From NCBI GenBank assembly GCA_002069855.1, contig MWCF01000027.1, forward strand, positions 1-32,207: a stretch of 32,207 nt of DNA, read 5' to 3'. Below the pieces are notes generated by a model, which searched no databases, was not told where the DNA came from, and saw only the letters and a program-made list of their open reading frames with translations. The position numbers and the translations under genes are program-made. This DNA comes from Elusimicrobia bacterium ADurb.Bin231 (GTDB taxonomy: Bacteria; Elusimicrobiota; UBA8919; MWCF01). Every line of letters starts with the position of its first letter. Position 1 is the first letter of the stretch. Below, piece after piece: positions 16,984-25,412 of this stretch.

Positions 16984-17414
16984 AAAATCTGATTGTGAAA
17001 TGGTGCGTGAATATTATCGCTCTTTCCGTTGTTGTGTATCTGGTGCCCGGTATATATATAGAACGATGGCAAACCGCGATAGCAGCCGGCATACTTCTTG
17101 CTTTTCTTAATACATTTTTGAAACCGATTTTATTATTTTTAACGCTTCCGTTCAATATTCTAACGCTCGGTTTATTCACTCTTATTGTGAACGGGATTAT
17201 ATTTTTTCTTGTTTCCAAACTTGTATCTGGTTTCACGCTCGCGAGTTTTTGGAATGCTGTGTTGGGTTCGATTTTTTTCAGCATAGTGAGCTTTTTTCTG
17301 AATATTATGGTTATGCCTTCCAGACCAAATGTTGTGCGGCGCTACGATACGGATGATATCGACGAAAGAAAATATAAAGATGTTATAGACGTAGAGGCAA
17401 AGGATGAAAACTGA
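16980..17414 (+). CDS. YvlD-like four-helix membrane protein (phage-holin-related family)
   Basis: A 144-residue protein with four hydrophobic helices, starting MKNLIVKWCVNIIALSVVVYLVPG, with ILLAFLNTFLKPILLFLTLPFNILTLGLFTLIVNGIIFF in the middle; this pattern (LNxxLKPILxxLTLPxNxLTLGLF) is the signature of the YvlD/DUF360 membrane family. The C-terminus is acidic and soluble (RRYDTDDIDERKYKDVIDVEAKDEN). Function of the family is not established; it has been linked to envelope stress in some bacteria. It overlaps rsmG by 4 bases and the flavoprotein by 11 bases. Confidence 0.85.
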   Translation: MKNLIVKWCVNIIALSVVVYLVPGIYIERWQTAIAAGILLAFLNTFLKPILLFLTLPFNILTLGLFTLIVNGIIFFLVSKLVSGFTLASFWNAVLGSIFFSIVSFFLNIMVMPSRPNVVRRYDTDDIDERKYKDVIDVEAKDEN

Positions 17415-18696
17415 GGAAAGCTCTGAAAACGAATTTTTCGATGTGGCGGTTATCGGCGCAGGTCCTGCCGGATGTATGGCCGCAATCCAGGCAGGCAAAG
17501 CGCGGAAGTCAGTAGTCCTGTTGGAACGGAACTCAGAGATAGGTAAAAAACTTCTTCTTACTGGAAAGGGAAGATGTAATGTAAGTAATTCCGCAGGAGT
17601 ATGCGACTTGGCGGCTCGTTTTGCGCGTCACGGCGGATTTTACAGGCATGCGTTTACAAGATTTTCTTCAGGCAATCTGTCCCGATTTTTTGCCGCCTCG
17701 GGTTTGTCTCTTAAAACCGAACGACAAGGAAGGATTTTTCCGGTTACTGATAAGGCATCTTCAGTAAATGAGGTTCTGGAAAAAGAAATGCGCGCTGCAG
17801 GCGTTAATATATATTTTAATACGCGCGTTATTTCAGTAACAAAAAGTAAAGGATCTTTTAAATTAACAGTCGAGGGCATAGACCGGGATATATATGCCCG
17901 AAATGTAATAGTTGCCACAGGAGGCTGTTCATATACGGGCACAGGTTCTACAGGAGACGGATTTTTGTTTGCGAGAAGCTTTGGTCATGACATAGAAGAA
18001 CTTTTTCCTGCCCTTGTTCCGCTGACAGTCAAAGAGGAATGGGTGAAAACCCTGCAAGGCCTGACTCTTAAAAATATAAGAATTGTTTTTGAGTGTATAA
18101 AAAAGAAGATAGTTTCAGACATCGGAGAATGCATGTTTACTCATTTCGGGATATCCGGTCCCCTTGTGCTTGATTTAAGCGGAGAAATTCTTCCGTATGT
18201 TATAAAAAACGGGAGTGTGAATGCTTATATTGATGTGAAACCCGGTTTGGCGCTGGAACAGTTGGAAAGCAAATTTTTAAAGGAGTTTGTTACAAAAGGG
18301 AATATGGATTTAAAAAATTATCTTGGTACCATTCTTCCTCATCGTCTTGCCGTTATATTTCCTGAAATCGCAGGTATTTTGCCGGGTAAAAAGCTGAATC
18401 AGATTACGCGTCCTGAAAGAAAGGCACTTGCGGTTTTTTTGAAAAAATTGTCTTTTACGATTGACGGCTCCCTGCCGTTAAACAGAGCGATGGTTACAGC
18501 AGGCGGAGTTTCTATTAAACAAATAGACGCGAAAAGTATGGAGTCAAAAAAGGTCTTCGGCCTGTATTTTGCCGGTGAGGTTATTGCCGGGCATGCCCCG
18601 AGCGGAGGATATAATTTACAGCAGGCCTTTTCAACCGGGTACCTGGCTGGAGAAAATGCCGCGTTAAGCCGCGCGGAAGGGGAAGGTAATGATTAG
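17404..18696 (+). CDS. BaiN/HI0933-family flavoprotein (NAD(P)/FAD-dependent oxidoreductase)
   Basis: A 430-residue FAD protein. N-terminal DVAVIGAGPAGCMAAIQAGKA is the FAD-binding Rossmann motif, directly followed by ERNSEIGKKLLLTGKGRCNVSN, the mark of the HI0933/YhiN/BaiN family; VIVATGGCSYTGTGSTGDGF and the C-terminal FAGEVIAGHAPSGGYNLQQAFSTGYLAG are also typical. Members are oxidoreductases mostly of unknown substrate; one clostridial member has been implicated in bile-acid reduction, which should not be extended to this protein. Start ATG has GAGG upstream and overlaps the previous gene by 11 bases; the stop overlaps the next by 8. Confidence 0.92.
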   Translation: MKTEESSENEFFDVAVIGAGPAGCMAAIQAGKARKSVVLLERNSEIGKKLLLTGKGRCNVSNSAGVCDLAARFARHGGFYRHAFTRFSSGNLSRFFAASGLSLKTERQGRIFPVTDKASSVNEVLEKEMRAAGVNIYFNTRVISVTKSKGSFKLTVEGIDRDIYARNVIVATGGCSYTGTGSTGDGFLFARSFGHDIEELFPALVPLTVKEEWVKTLQGLTLKNIRIVFECIKKKIVSDIGECMFTHFGISGPLVLDLSGEILPYVIKNGSVNAYIDVKPGLALEQLESKFLKEFVTKGNMDLKNYLGTILPHRLAVIFPEIAGILPGKKLNQITRPERKALAVFLKKLSFTIDGSLPLNRAMVTAGGVSIKQIDAKSMESKKVFGLYFAGEVIAGHAPSGGYNLQQAFSTGYLAGENAALSRAEGEGND

Positions 18697-19564
18697 AAAA
18701 ATATTTTTGCCGGATGTCATCTTAACCGCCTTGATAATTATGCTGTTTTCTTCAAACATCCTTTTGGCATATAGAGCCTCCTACATGGCAAAGGTTTCCG
18801 AATTGTTCAGGGAAGCAAATAGAAGAAACGATTTGATAATGCTTACTTCGCAGCCGGATTCCCCGCACGGAGCAGCAGTGAACTCCTTGAAAACCCAGGA
18901 TATATATTTAAATTTTGTGAAAGGACAAAAACCCGGCAGAGAGATTGTTCCTGAAAAATATCTTAATCTGGCTGATTTTGAAAAACTTAAAAAACAAGTT
19001 CCTCAAAAAATCGGAATAAGGAATCATGCGGATTTTGCCTATTTGTTTGCCGGTATGGGGGAAGGAAATGTTTTTGGAGTTGTAGGATATGTTTATGATG
19101 TTTTCACTTTGAAGGGGAACCAATGTTCCGTGCCGCACGGACATGATGAACATTGTGAAGGAGAAGAAATTTACGGCGTGATAATAGGTTTTAATTCTTC
19201 CGTAGCTTCAAGACTAAGGACAGGGAAGCAGGGGCTTAGCGATTCTGTGATCGCAAAAACGGTTATAGCGGAAATCAATCCCGCGCATATCGATTCGGGC
19301 ACTGTAAAATGGAATTTTGAGTTATTAAACGGCATTATAGGTTCCCCTGTGAAAATTCACGGACAGCTGATATACGATAATGTTGATGCTTCTTTATCCG
19401 GTTACTCTAATATGGAGACGCCGCATAATTTACCCGGAAGAAATATATTCTGGGAATTAAGTCCTGTAACAGAATTTTATATCTGCAAAAGCAGTGTTCC
19501 GCCGACTGTGTTTTCCGAAGAGTGGAAAGCTCTGGAAGATATTTATTACGAAAAGGATAAATAA
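18689..19564 (+). CDS. Membrane-anchored or secreted protein of unknown function with His/Cys cluster
   Basis: A 291-residue protein with an N-terminal hydrophobic anchor (DVILTALIIMLFSSNILLAY, about 9-28) and an otherwise soluble, presumably extracytoplasmic body. Residues 146-156 read CSVPHGHDEHC, two Cys and three His that could bind a metal. The C-terminal half has strand-like stretches VKIHGQLIYDN and NIFWELSPVTEFYIC that recall OB-fold-like proteins with a WEIHP motif; I could not name the family. The ribosome site GGGGAAGG and the overlaps on both sides (8 bases and 1 base) support translation. Confidence 0.75.
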   Translation: MIRKIFLPDVILTALIIMLFSSNILLAYRASYMAKVSELFREANRRNDLIMLTSQPDSPHGAAVNSLKTQDIYLNFVKGQKPGREIVPEKYLNLADFEKLKKQVPQKIGIRNHADFAYLFAGMGEGNVFGVVGYVYDVFTLKGNQCSVPHGHDEHCEGEEIYGVIIGFNSSVASRLRTGKQGLSDSVIAKTVIAEINPAHIDSGTVKWNFELLNGIIGSPVKIHGQLIYDNVDASLSGYSNMETPHNLPGRNIFWELSPVTEFYICKSSVPPTVFSEEWKALEDIYYEKDK

Positions 19565-20409
19565 TGAACTGGTTGTTTTATGCCTTGTTATGCGCTTTTT
19601 TTTACGGTATAGAAGCTGTGTACCTTAAATATCTTCATAAAAAGGGAATCGAAGAGAATACTCTTATCTGCGCGATGTTTTTGTATGCTCTGCCGTTACT
19701 TTTTATTCCGGCATCTATCCATGGATTCCGCGAAGTAAAATCAGTCTTTTGGATTGTTCTTGTTTTTGTCGCCGTGGGTAACGGGCTGGGCTTTTATTTT
19801 TATTCCAAAGCGATAAAAAATACCGATGTCTCTCTTGCGGCCCCGGTGCTTTCTATTTCTCCGCTCGTTGTAGTGTTTTTTTCATGGATATTTTTAATGG
19901 AACTTCCTCCGGCAAAAGGTTTTGCCGGCATGCTTTGTATAGTGATCGGGTTGGCGTTTCTTACTGCTGGCTCGCAAGGCCTCAATATTGTGGAGTTTAT
20001 AAAAAATAGAGGGGTGAAATTTGCGCTGATTACCGTATTGATCTGGGGAATAGTCGCAAGTATCGATAAAGTAGCGCTTGGTTATTCCGCCCCTATGGTT
20101 TATCCGTTTATTTCTGCGTCTGCCATATCTGCTGTATATCTTTTTTTCGCAAAGGTATCGTTGAAAAATATTTTCAGGAAAGAGACATTCGGTTTATTCG
20201 CGTGTCTGGGTTTTATTAACGCCGGACTTTTTTTAACGCATATGCTTGCGTTAAATACCGGGTATGTTTCTTATGTTATAGCAATCAAACGCAGCGGCGT
20301 GCTTATATCTATAATTGTGGGCAAGTTTATTTTTAAAGAAAAACAGTCCGGACTAAGGGCAATAGCGTCATTATTTATCCTTTTGGGGCTTTATTTCTTG
20401 TCGGGTTGA
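19564..20409 (+). CDS. EamA/DMT-family transporter
   Basis: A 281-residue membrane protein with ten hydrophobic helices arranged as two five-helix repeats, the layout of the drug/metabolite transporter superfamily. The repeats can be seen in AAPVLSISPLVVVFFSWIFLMELPPAKGFAGMLCIVIGLAFL and the matching IKRSGVLISIIVGKFIFKEKQSGLRAIASLFILLGLYFL near the C-terminus. Substrate cannot be predicted. The start overlaps the previous stop by one base (TAATG). It ends the long overlapped run that begins at the amidase. Confidence 0.88.
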   Translation: MNWLFYALLCAFFYGIEAVYLKYLHKKGIEENTLICAMFLYALPLLFIPASIHGFREVKSVFWIVLVFVAVGNGLGFYFYSKAIKNTDVSLAAPVLSISPLVVVFFSWIFLMELPPAKGFAGMLCIVIGLAFLTAGSQGLNIVEFIKNRGVKFALITVLIWGIVASIDKVALGYSAPMVYPFISASAISAVYLFFAKVSLKNIFRKETFGLFACLGFINAGLFLTHMLALNTGYVSYVIAIKRSGVLISIIVGKFIFKEKQSGLRAIASLFILLGLYFLSG

Positions 20410-20605
20410 AACAGTATGCTGGATTTGTCATTTTTCACTTTACTTTTGTCTGTAATTTAACTATTATTATTTAGATAATTAATTAAAAATACGGCTGTTC
20501 GGGGATATTGCTATTTCCCCATATTTATAAAAAATTGATATACCAGCCGGCCGATCTGGAGCATTTATCGGTATTGCGAGTTTGCGTTCCGCGCGGAGTT
20601 TATAT
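20410..20605. other. Intergenic gap with a weak hairpin
   Basis: AT-rich gap after the transporter gene. GGGGATATTGCTATTTCCCC at 20501-20520 can form a short stem but is not followed by a clear T-run, so it is a poor intrinsic terminator. An imperfect palindrome CCAGCCGGCCGATCTGG lies at 20543-20559, shortly before the next gene; it could be an operator, but nothing else supports that. No gene or RNA is seen. Confidence 0.3.
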
Positions 20606-21061
20606 ATGAGAGCATTTGCCAAAGCACAAGCTGGCGATTCTGTAAAGGTTCACTATGTTTGCCGCTTGAAAGAAGGCGCTGTTTGCGATAATTCTTTTGA
20701 TCGGGAACCTATAGTTTTTAGAATAGGAGAACATAAATTCTTGAGAAGTTTTGAAACCGCAGTAATCGGGATGTCTCCAGGGGAAACTAAGATTATAACT
20801 CTTCCTCCGGAAGAAGCATATGGAGTATATTCCGACGATATGGTAATAGCGGTTGACAGAGCAAAATTTGCTTCATCCGAGAATCTTGAACCCGGAGCAT
20901 CAGTGGATATCGGTGAAATGGATGGCCCTGTAATAACCGTAAGGGTTGTCAGTGTCGGTGCGGATACAGTCACTTTGGACGGCAATCATCCTCTGGCCGG
21001 ATGTTCATTGGTTTTTGAGATAAAATTATTGGAGATTTTATCAGTCATTTGTGAGAATTGA
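20606..21061 (+). CDS. FKBP-type peptidyl-prolyl isomerase, SlyD-like
   Basis: A 151-residue protein of SlyD layout: FKBP half (GDSVKVHYVCRLKEGAVCDNSF), an inserted flap domain (EEAYGVYSDDMVIAVDRAKFASSENLEPGASVDIG), then return to the FKBP fold with VTLDGNHPLAGCSLVFEIKLLEI, the signature NHPLAG. It would isomerise Xaa-Pro bonds and act as a chaperone in the cytoplasm. It lacks the His-rich metal-binding tail of E. coli SlyD. I start at the ATG at 20606, preceded by GCGGAG; a TTG at 20582 is the upstream limit of the frame. Confidence 0.92.
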   Translation: MRAFAKAQAGDSVKVHYVCRLKEGAVCDNSFDREPIVFRIGEHKFLRSFETAVIGMSPGETKIITLPPEEAYGVYSDDMVIAVDRAKFASSENLEPGASVDIGEMDGPVITVRVVSVGADTVTLDGNHPLAGCSLVFEIKLLEILSVICEN

Positions 21062-21365
21062 ACGCTGTGTTTTTCAGCTTTATCTTGGAATGACGGTGCC
21101 GCTACAGGATTTTTCTCACCGGCGCAACAGTGCTCGGAACGACTATGTTTTTTATGCAGTCCCGCACTTGTGACCTGTCATCTTGTCGGGAACGCCGGAT
21201 GAAACAAAGTATCCAGCAGTTTATTCCGGCATTGCGTTCTGCGTATAAAATTCCGGTAAGGGATTGCAGTTTTGTTTGGCATATATTAAGCCGTTCGTTG
21301 CGGCAATGTTTCGGTTTGCCGTATAAATTTTAAATATTTATTGTTCGGGAGGATTTGATTTTATT
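21062..21365. other. Intergenic gap with degenerate repeat-like sequence
   Basis: A gap of about 300 bases between the isomerase and serS. Around 21080-21240 it holds strings such as GGAATGACGGTGCC, CCTGTCATCTTGTCGGGAAC and TATCCAGCAGTTTATTCCGG that resemble worn copies of the dispersed repeats common in bacterial genomes. A 67-codon open frame at 21130-21333 has no ribosome site, odd composition and overlaps these strings, so I do not call it a gene. A GGGAGGA at 21347-21353 is the likely ribosome site of serS. No T-box-like structure was recognised. Confidence 0.4.
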
Positions 21366-22613
21366 ATGATAGATATAAAAATAGTCAGAGAAAATCCGGA
21401 TTTGCTCGAAAGGGCTTTGAAGAACAGGAATTCTAAATTTGAACTTCAGGAAATAATTTCTCTTGACACGGGATATAGGAAACTCTTAAAAGAAAACGAA
21501 GAATTAAAATCGCAAAGGAACAAAGCGTCCGCCGAAATTTCCTCTAATCCGCCGGATAAGCAGGCATTGATATTACAGATGCAGGAGATAAAGCAAAAGA
21601 TTAAATCCGGTGAAGAAAAGGTTAAACAAATGGACTCTGAACTTACGGAAAAGTTGCTTTATATGCCCAATATTCCGGATTCGTCAGTTCCTGTAGGAAA
21701 ATCAGCGGAAGATAATGTTGTTGTGGGCGTCTGCGGTGTGCCGAAACAATATGATTTTAAACCTCTTGATCACCATCTTATAGGAGAAGCTTTGCGTATT
21801 TTGGATTTTTCCACAGCGGCAAAAATATCCGGCAGCAGGTTTGCTGTGCTTGTTGGAGATGGAGCCCGTCTTGAAAGGGCTTTAATAAATTTTATGATTG
21901 ATGTTCATACGGGCGGAGGATATAAGGAAATATTCCCGCCGTTTGTAGTCGACAAAAAATGTCTCACAGGCACCGGACAACTGCCGAAATTCGAGGAAGA
22001 ACTTTATAAATGCAGCGATAACGAATATCTGATTCCTACAGCGGAAGTTCCGCTTACCAATATGCACAGGGAAGAAATACTTGATTATGAATCTCTTCCC
22101 CTAAAATATGTCGCGTACACGGCATGTTTTCGCCGTGAAGCCGGTTCCTACGGTAAAGATACTCGCGGATTGATAAGAAATCACCAATTTGATAAGATAG
22201 AACTTGTCAAGTTTTCCGCTCCGGAAAAATCGTTTGAAGAACTTGAAAAAATGGTTTTTGATGCCTGCGAGGTCCTTAAACGTCTGGAAATCCCTTACAG
22301 AGTGGTATTGTTATGTTCCGGGGATATGGGTTTTTCTTCTGCAAAAACCTATGATCTGGAAGTTTGGATGCCGGGCGAAAGCAAATGGCGTGAAATATCT
22401 TCAGTATCGAATTGTACTGATTTTCAGGCGCGTAGAATAAACTGCAAAATGAGGAGAGAAAAAAAACTGGAATTGGTTCATACCCTTAACGGTTCCGGTG
22501 TCGCAGTCGGACGATTGTTTGCCGCGATTCTTGAAAATTATCAAAATAAGGACGGGTCTGTTACAATACCCTCAGCACTCGTAAAATATTTTGGAAAAGA
22601 AAAAATTGCGTAA
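21366..22613 (+). CDS. serS: Seryl-tRNA synthetase
   Basis: Charges tRNA(Ser) and tRNA(Sec). The 415-residue class II synthetase has the N-terminal coiled-coil arm (about residues 30-100, from NENPDLLERALKNR to KVKQMDSELTEKL) that contacts the tRNA, then motif 1 around GARLERALINFMIDVHTGGGYKEIFPP, motif 2 TACFRREAGSYGKDTRGLIRNHQF, and motif 3 TLNGSGVAVGRLFAAILENYQ. Start at ATG 21366 gives the standard N-terminus MIDIKIVRENPDLL. The stop codon overlaps the next ATG by one base. Confidence 0.97.
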   Translation: MIDIKIVRENPDLLERALKNRNSKFELQEIISLDTGYRKLLKENEELKSQRNKASAEISSNPPDKQALILQMQEIKQKIKSGEEKVKQMDSELTEKLLYMPNIPDSSVPVGKSAEDNVVVGVCGVPKQYDFKPLDHHLIGEALRILDFSTAAKISGSRFAVLVGDGARLERALINFMIDVHTGGGYKEIFPPFVVDKKCLTGTGQLPKFEEELYKCSDNEYLIPTAEVPLTNMHREEILDYESLPLKYVAYTACFRREAGSYGKDTRGLIRNHQFDKIELVKFSAPEKSFEELEKMVFDACEVLKRLEIPYRVVLLCSGDMGFSSAKTYDLEVWMPGESKWREISSVSNCTDFQARRINCKMRREKKLELVHTLNGSGVAVGRLFAAILENYQNKDGSVTIPSALVKYFGKEKIA

Positions 22614-23044
22614 TGGAAACTGAAACGAAAAAATGTCCATATTGCGCGGAAGAAATAAAATTTGAAGCCATAAAATGCAGATACTGCGGCAGTATGCTTC
22701 AGCCGGTTGATTCTCTTCCTTTGCCGCGTGAAGCCGGGTTCGGAGACAGTAAAACATCTCCGATCAGATTGAAACAGGTATCCGCGGATATAAATCCTGC
22801 GGTAAGAATCGTACTTTTCGCGCTTACCTTTGTTATCCCCATTGTCGGCATAATTGCCGGAATTATTTACCGCTCCAAGACCAATCCTAAAACAAAAAAG
22901 TCTGGAAATACCTTATTATTTTTCGGCATATTGATGCTTGTCGTAAATTTTATTTTGGGCGCGGTTGTTGTAAAAGGCGCGCTTGAACAATATCGCAACA
23001 TAAACGAGATGGTGAGAGAAATGGACGGCGTGTTTCAGCAGTAA
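22613..23044 (+). CDS. Zinc-ribbon membrane protein, function unknown
   Basis: A 143-residue protein with an N-terminal zinc ribbon, KCPYCAEEIKFEAIKCRYCG (two CxxC pairs, about residues 7-26), and two membrane helices (about 61-84 and 96-118: VRIVLFALTFVIPIVGIIAGIIY and TLLFFGILMLVVNFILGAVVV). Such zinc-ribbon plus two-helix proteins are common and poorly characterised. Its ATG overlaps the serS stop (TAATG), so it is translated from the same messenger. It converges with polX, 32 bases away. Confidence 0.8.
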   Translation: METETKKCPYCAEEIKFEAIKCRYCGSMLQPVDSLPLPREAGFGDSKTSPIRLKQVSADINPAVRIVLFALTFVIPIVGIIAGIIYRSKTNPKTKKSGNTLLFFGILMLVVNFILGAVVVKGALEQYRNINEMVREMDGVFQQ

Positions 23045-23076
23045 AGAGATAGTGTCGTTTTTTTATGCCGCAGGAT

Positions 23077-24786
23077 TTATTTGCGTCTTCTTTTTAAAAA
23101 ACTTTCCAGAGTTTTCATATCCATGCAGTTTAACAAATTATTTTTTTCCAGCCAGCCGCGTCTTGCCATAAATACTCCCAATTTCATATAATTTAACTGT
23201 TCCGCGGAATGGGAATCGGTGCCTATGGCAAGAGTCACCTTTTTTTCCTTTGCCTTTCTGCACCAGATGTCCGGCAGATCCAATCTGTCCGGGGACGCGT
23301 TTATTTCAAGGGCGACTCCATAATCGGCCGCCGCCTGTATAATCTCATCAAGATTTACGGCATACGGCTCCCTTCTATTTAGAAGTCGGCCTGTGGGGTG
23401 CGCTATTATATGCACGTATTTGTTTTTGATGGCTTGAATTATCCGCCGGGTAATGCTTCGTTCGTCCTGTTTAAATCCGGTATGTATAGCAGCGATCACT
23501 ATGTCAAGTTCTTTTAAAATTTCATCGGGATAGTCCAAAGCGCCGTCGGCAAGTATGTCGGTTTCCGAACCGCATAACAATTTTATTTTTCTGAGTGGTC
23601 CATTAAAATTTCGTATTTCGTCAATCTTTTTGTAAAGAATTTCCGCCGTTACCCCGTTGGCAACTTTAAGAGATACAGAATGGTCGCATATCCCGGCCCA
23701 TAAGTATCCGGTTTCTTCCGCTTTCCCCGCGATTTCGCGGATCGCCATATTGCCGTCGGAATATTTTGAATGTATATGTGTATCTCCCAGTATGTCCGGC
23801 AAATCCACGAGATTCGGAAGCGCGCCCTGCCCTGCGGCTTCTATTTCACCCGCATCCTCGCGCATTTCCGGCGGGATGAAAGAAAGATGCATCTTTTCGT
23901 ATATTTCGGATTCTGTGTCGCCTCCGATTTTTCTACCGTCCATCAGATCGAAGATACCGTATTCGTTTATTTTATAGCCCGCTTCTTTTGCGAATCCGCG
24001 CAGGGATATATTATGTTTTTTCGAACCGGTAAAATATTGCAGCGCAGAACCGTACTCGCTTTTATCCACTATCCTCAAATCCGCCTGTATGCCCCTGGAT
24101 GTGATTATGCTTGATTTAGTTTCTCCTTTTGCGAGTACCCGCTCTCCGATAGAACAGAATTTTTCAATAGTTTGCACTGGGGTTTTCGAAACACACAGTA
24201 TATCGATATCGCGCACAGTTTCCGTTCTTCTTCTTAAACTTCCGGCCTCGGATATATCCGTTATTCCAGTGTTTTTTATTTCCGCGATAATGCTTTCCGC
24301 AGTTTCCAGCGCTGTTGACAGGAGCATCCTTTGAGTTCCTTTTTCATAAAGTTCTATTCCTTTAAGGATATTTTCTTCCGTTTTTATTCCCAGAGTTTCA
24401 ATGTCTCTTATCCTGCCCTGGAGTGCAGCTTCTTTCAATTCTGAAATATTTTTTACGCCGAGCGAGTCGTAAAAAAGTCTCGCCTTTTTGGGGCCTATGG
24501 ATTGTATCGACATTATTTCCATTATTCCGGCAGGGAATTCCTCTTTAAGATTTTCAAGGTACTGTATTTTGCCTGTGGATATGTATTCTTCAATTTTTTC
24601 GCGGATGCCGGTTCCGATTCCCGGGATTTTTTCTTTATTTTTTATTTTTTCCGTTATATCGTCGGTAAGAGATGAAATGTTGGATGCCGCATTCTCGTAT
24701 GCCCGTATTTTAAATAGGTTTTCGCCTTTTAAAGCAAGAAACTCAGCTATTTCGTAAAGCAGTTTGGATATTTCCGAGTTACGCAT
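23077..24786 (-). CDS. polX: DNA polymerase/3'-5' exonuclease PolX
   Basis: A 569-residue family X DNA polymerase fused to a PHP domain, a gap-filling repair enzyme. N-terminal: helix-hairpin-helix regions (KIPGIGTGIREKI, 53-66; IQSIGPKKARLFY, 94-106). Polymerase: AGSLRRRTETVRDIDIL with Asp193 and Asp195, and IQADLRIV with Asp236, the three catalytic Asp. C-terminal PHP phosphoesterase: GDTHIHSKYSDG (335-345), CDHS, LCGSETDIL, AAIHTGF, IAHPTGR and GTDSH metal-binding motifs, all intact, so exonuclease activity is likely. The start codon lies 6 bases after a -10 box with no ribosome site (see promoter). Confidence 0.94.
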   Translation of the reverse strand: MRNSEISKLLYEIAEFLALKGENLFKIRAYENAASNISSLTDDITEKIKNKEKIPGIGTGIREKIEEYISTGKIQYLENLKEEFPAGIMEIMSIQSIGPKKARLFYDSLGVKNISELKEAALQGRIRDIETLGIKTEENILKGIELYEKGTQRMLLSTALETAESIIAEIKNTGITDISEAGSLRRRTETVRDIDILCVSKTPVQTIEKFCSIGERVLAKGETKSSIITSRGIQADLRIVDKSEYGSALQYFTGSKKHNISLRGFAKEAGYKINEYGIFDLMDGRKIGGDTESEIYEKMHLSFIPPEMREDAGEIEAAGQGALPNLVDLPDILGDTHIHSKYSDGNMAIREIAGKAEETGYLWAGICDHSVSLKVANGVTAEILYKKIDEIRNFNGPLRKIKLLCGSETDILADGALDYPDEILKELDIVIAAIHTGFKQDERSITRRIIQAIKNKYVHIIAHPTGRLLNRREPYAVNLDEIIQAAADYGVALEINASPDRLDLPDIWCRKAKEKKVTLAIGTDSHSAEQLNYMKLGVFMARRGWLEKNNLLNCMDMKTLESFLKRRRK

Positions 24787-24792
24787 TTATAT

Positions 24793-24821
24793 ATTTTACA
24801 TAAAGTAACACGGTTTGGCAA
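24793..24821 (-). promoter_or_regulatory. Putative promoter of polX, leaderless type
   Basis: Minus strand TTGCCA (24816-24821), 17-base spacer, TAAAAT (24793-24798). The -10 box ends 6 bases before the polX ATG (24786), so transcription should begin at or next to the start codon. Confidence 0.5.
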
Positions 24822-24842
24822 GTATCCAGTCCCGTATTTTAT

Positions 24843-24870
24843 TTGACTTTTTCCGTTTTATTTATAAAAT
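24843..24870 (+). promoter_or_regulatory. Putative promoter of yjbQ
   Basis: TTGACT (24843-24848) and TAAAAT (24865-24870) with a 16-base spacer, divergent from polX. The transcript would have a leader of about 60 bases before the ATG at 24939, with a GAGG 11 bases upstream. Confidence 0.45.
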
Positions 24871-24938
24871 ACATAAATTAACAGTCTGTTCCACCGATAT
24901 TAAAAATAATATTTCTTAAACGAATTGAGGCATAAATA

Positions 24939-25358
24939 ATGAAGATAATCACAGACAAAATTTTATTTAAAACAACTGGAAATTGCGATATAGTCAATAT
25001 AACTGAAGAAGTGGATGCCATACTTAAAAAATCCGGTATAAAAAACGGTTTGCTTAATGTTTTTATTCCAGGCGCCACAGGAGCCATAACCACCATAGAA
25101 TATGAGCCGGGTTTGGCCGGCGATTTTCAGAATTTATTAAAAACAATAGTTGTGGAAAAAGACAATTACGGCCATAATATAACGCACTCCGACGGCAATG
25201 CCACTTCTCATCTCAGGGCTTCGCTTGTGGGACCCTCTTTGTCTGTGCCTGTTGATGCCGGCAAAATGACTTTAGGCGTCTGGCAAAACATAATATTCGT
25301 GGATATGGATAACCGTGAGCGCGACAGGGAAATAATAGTTAAAATAATAGGAGAATAG
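24939..25358 (+). CDS. yjbQ: YjbQ/UPF0047 family protein
   Basis: A 139-residue single-domain protein matching the YjbQ family in length and pattern: GLLNVFIPGATGAITTIEYEPGL, then HNITHSDGNATSHLRASLVGPSLSVPV (conserved His, DGN and His), and LGVWQNIIFVDMDNRERDREIIVKIIG. Family members show weak thiamine-phosphate synthase activity when overexpressed, but the true role is not settled; no thiamine genes are nearby. It is the first of three small plus-strand genes after the polX promoter. Confidence 0.9.
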   Translation: MKIITDKILFKTTGNCDIVNITEEVDAILKKSGIKNGLLNVFIPGATGAITTIEYEPGLAGDFQNLLKTIVVEKDNYGHNITHSDGNATSHLRASLVGPSLSVPVDAGKMTLGVWQNIIFVDMDNRERDREIIVKIIGE

Positions 25359-25412
25359 CTGCCGTTCTTTTAGCCGTTCATTAGTAAAAAAATAAATATT
25401 AAAGGAGCTGAA

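Noticed and set aside
17404-18696. Bile-acid metabolism function (BaiN) for the flavoprotein
   Set aside because: The family is broad and mostly uncharacterised; no bile-acid genes are nearby, so only the family name is used.
20501-20520. Intrinsic terminator after the EamA transporter
   Set aside because: The stem is short with a mismatch and the following bases are A-rich, not a T-run; kept only as a weak hairpin in the gap description.
21130-21333. 67-codon open frame before serS
   Set aside because: No ribosome site, no recognisable protein features, Cys/Arg-rich composition, and overlaps degenerate repeat-like sequence.
21062-21365. T-box leader for serS
   Set aside because: No T-box consensus, specifier loop or antiterminator could be recognised.
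24871-24938. Thiamine pyrophosphate riboswitch upstream of yjbQ
   Set aside because: The leader is about 60 bases, too short, and lacks the conserved TPP core.
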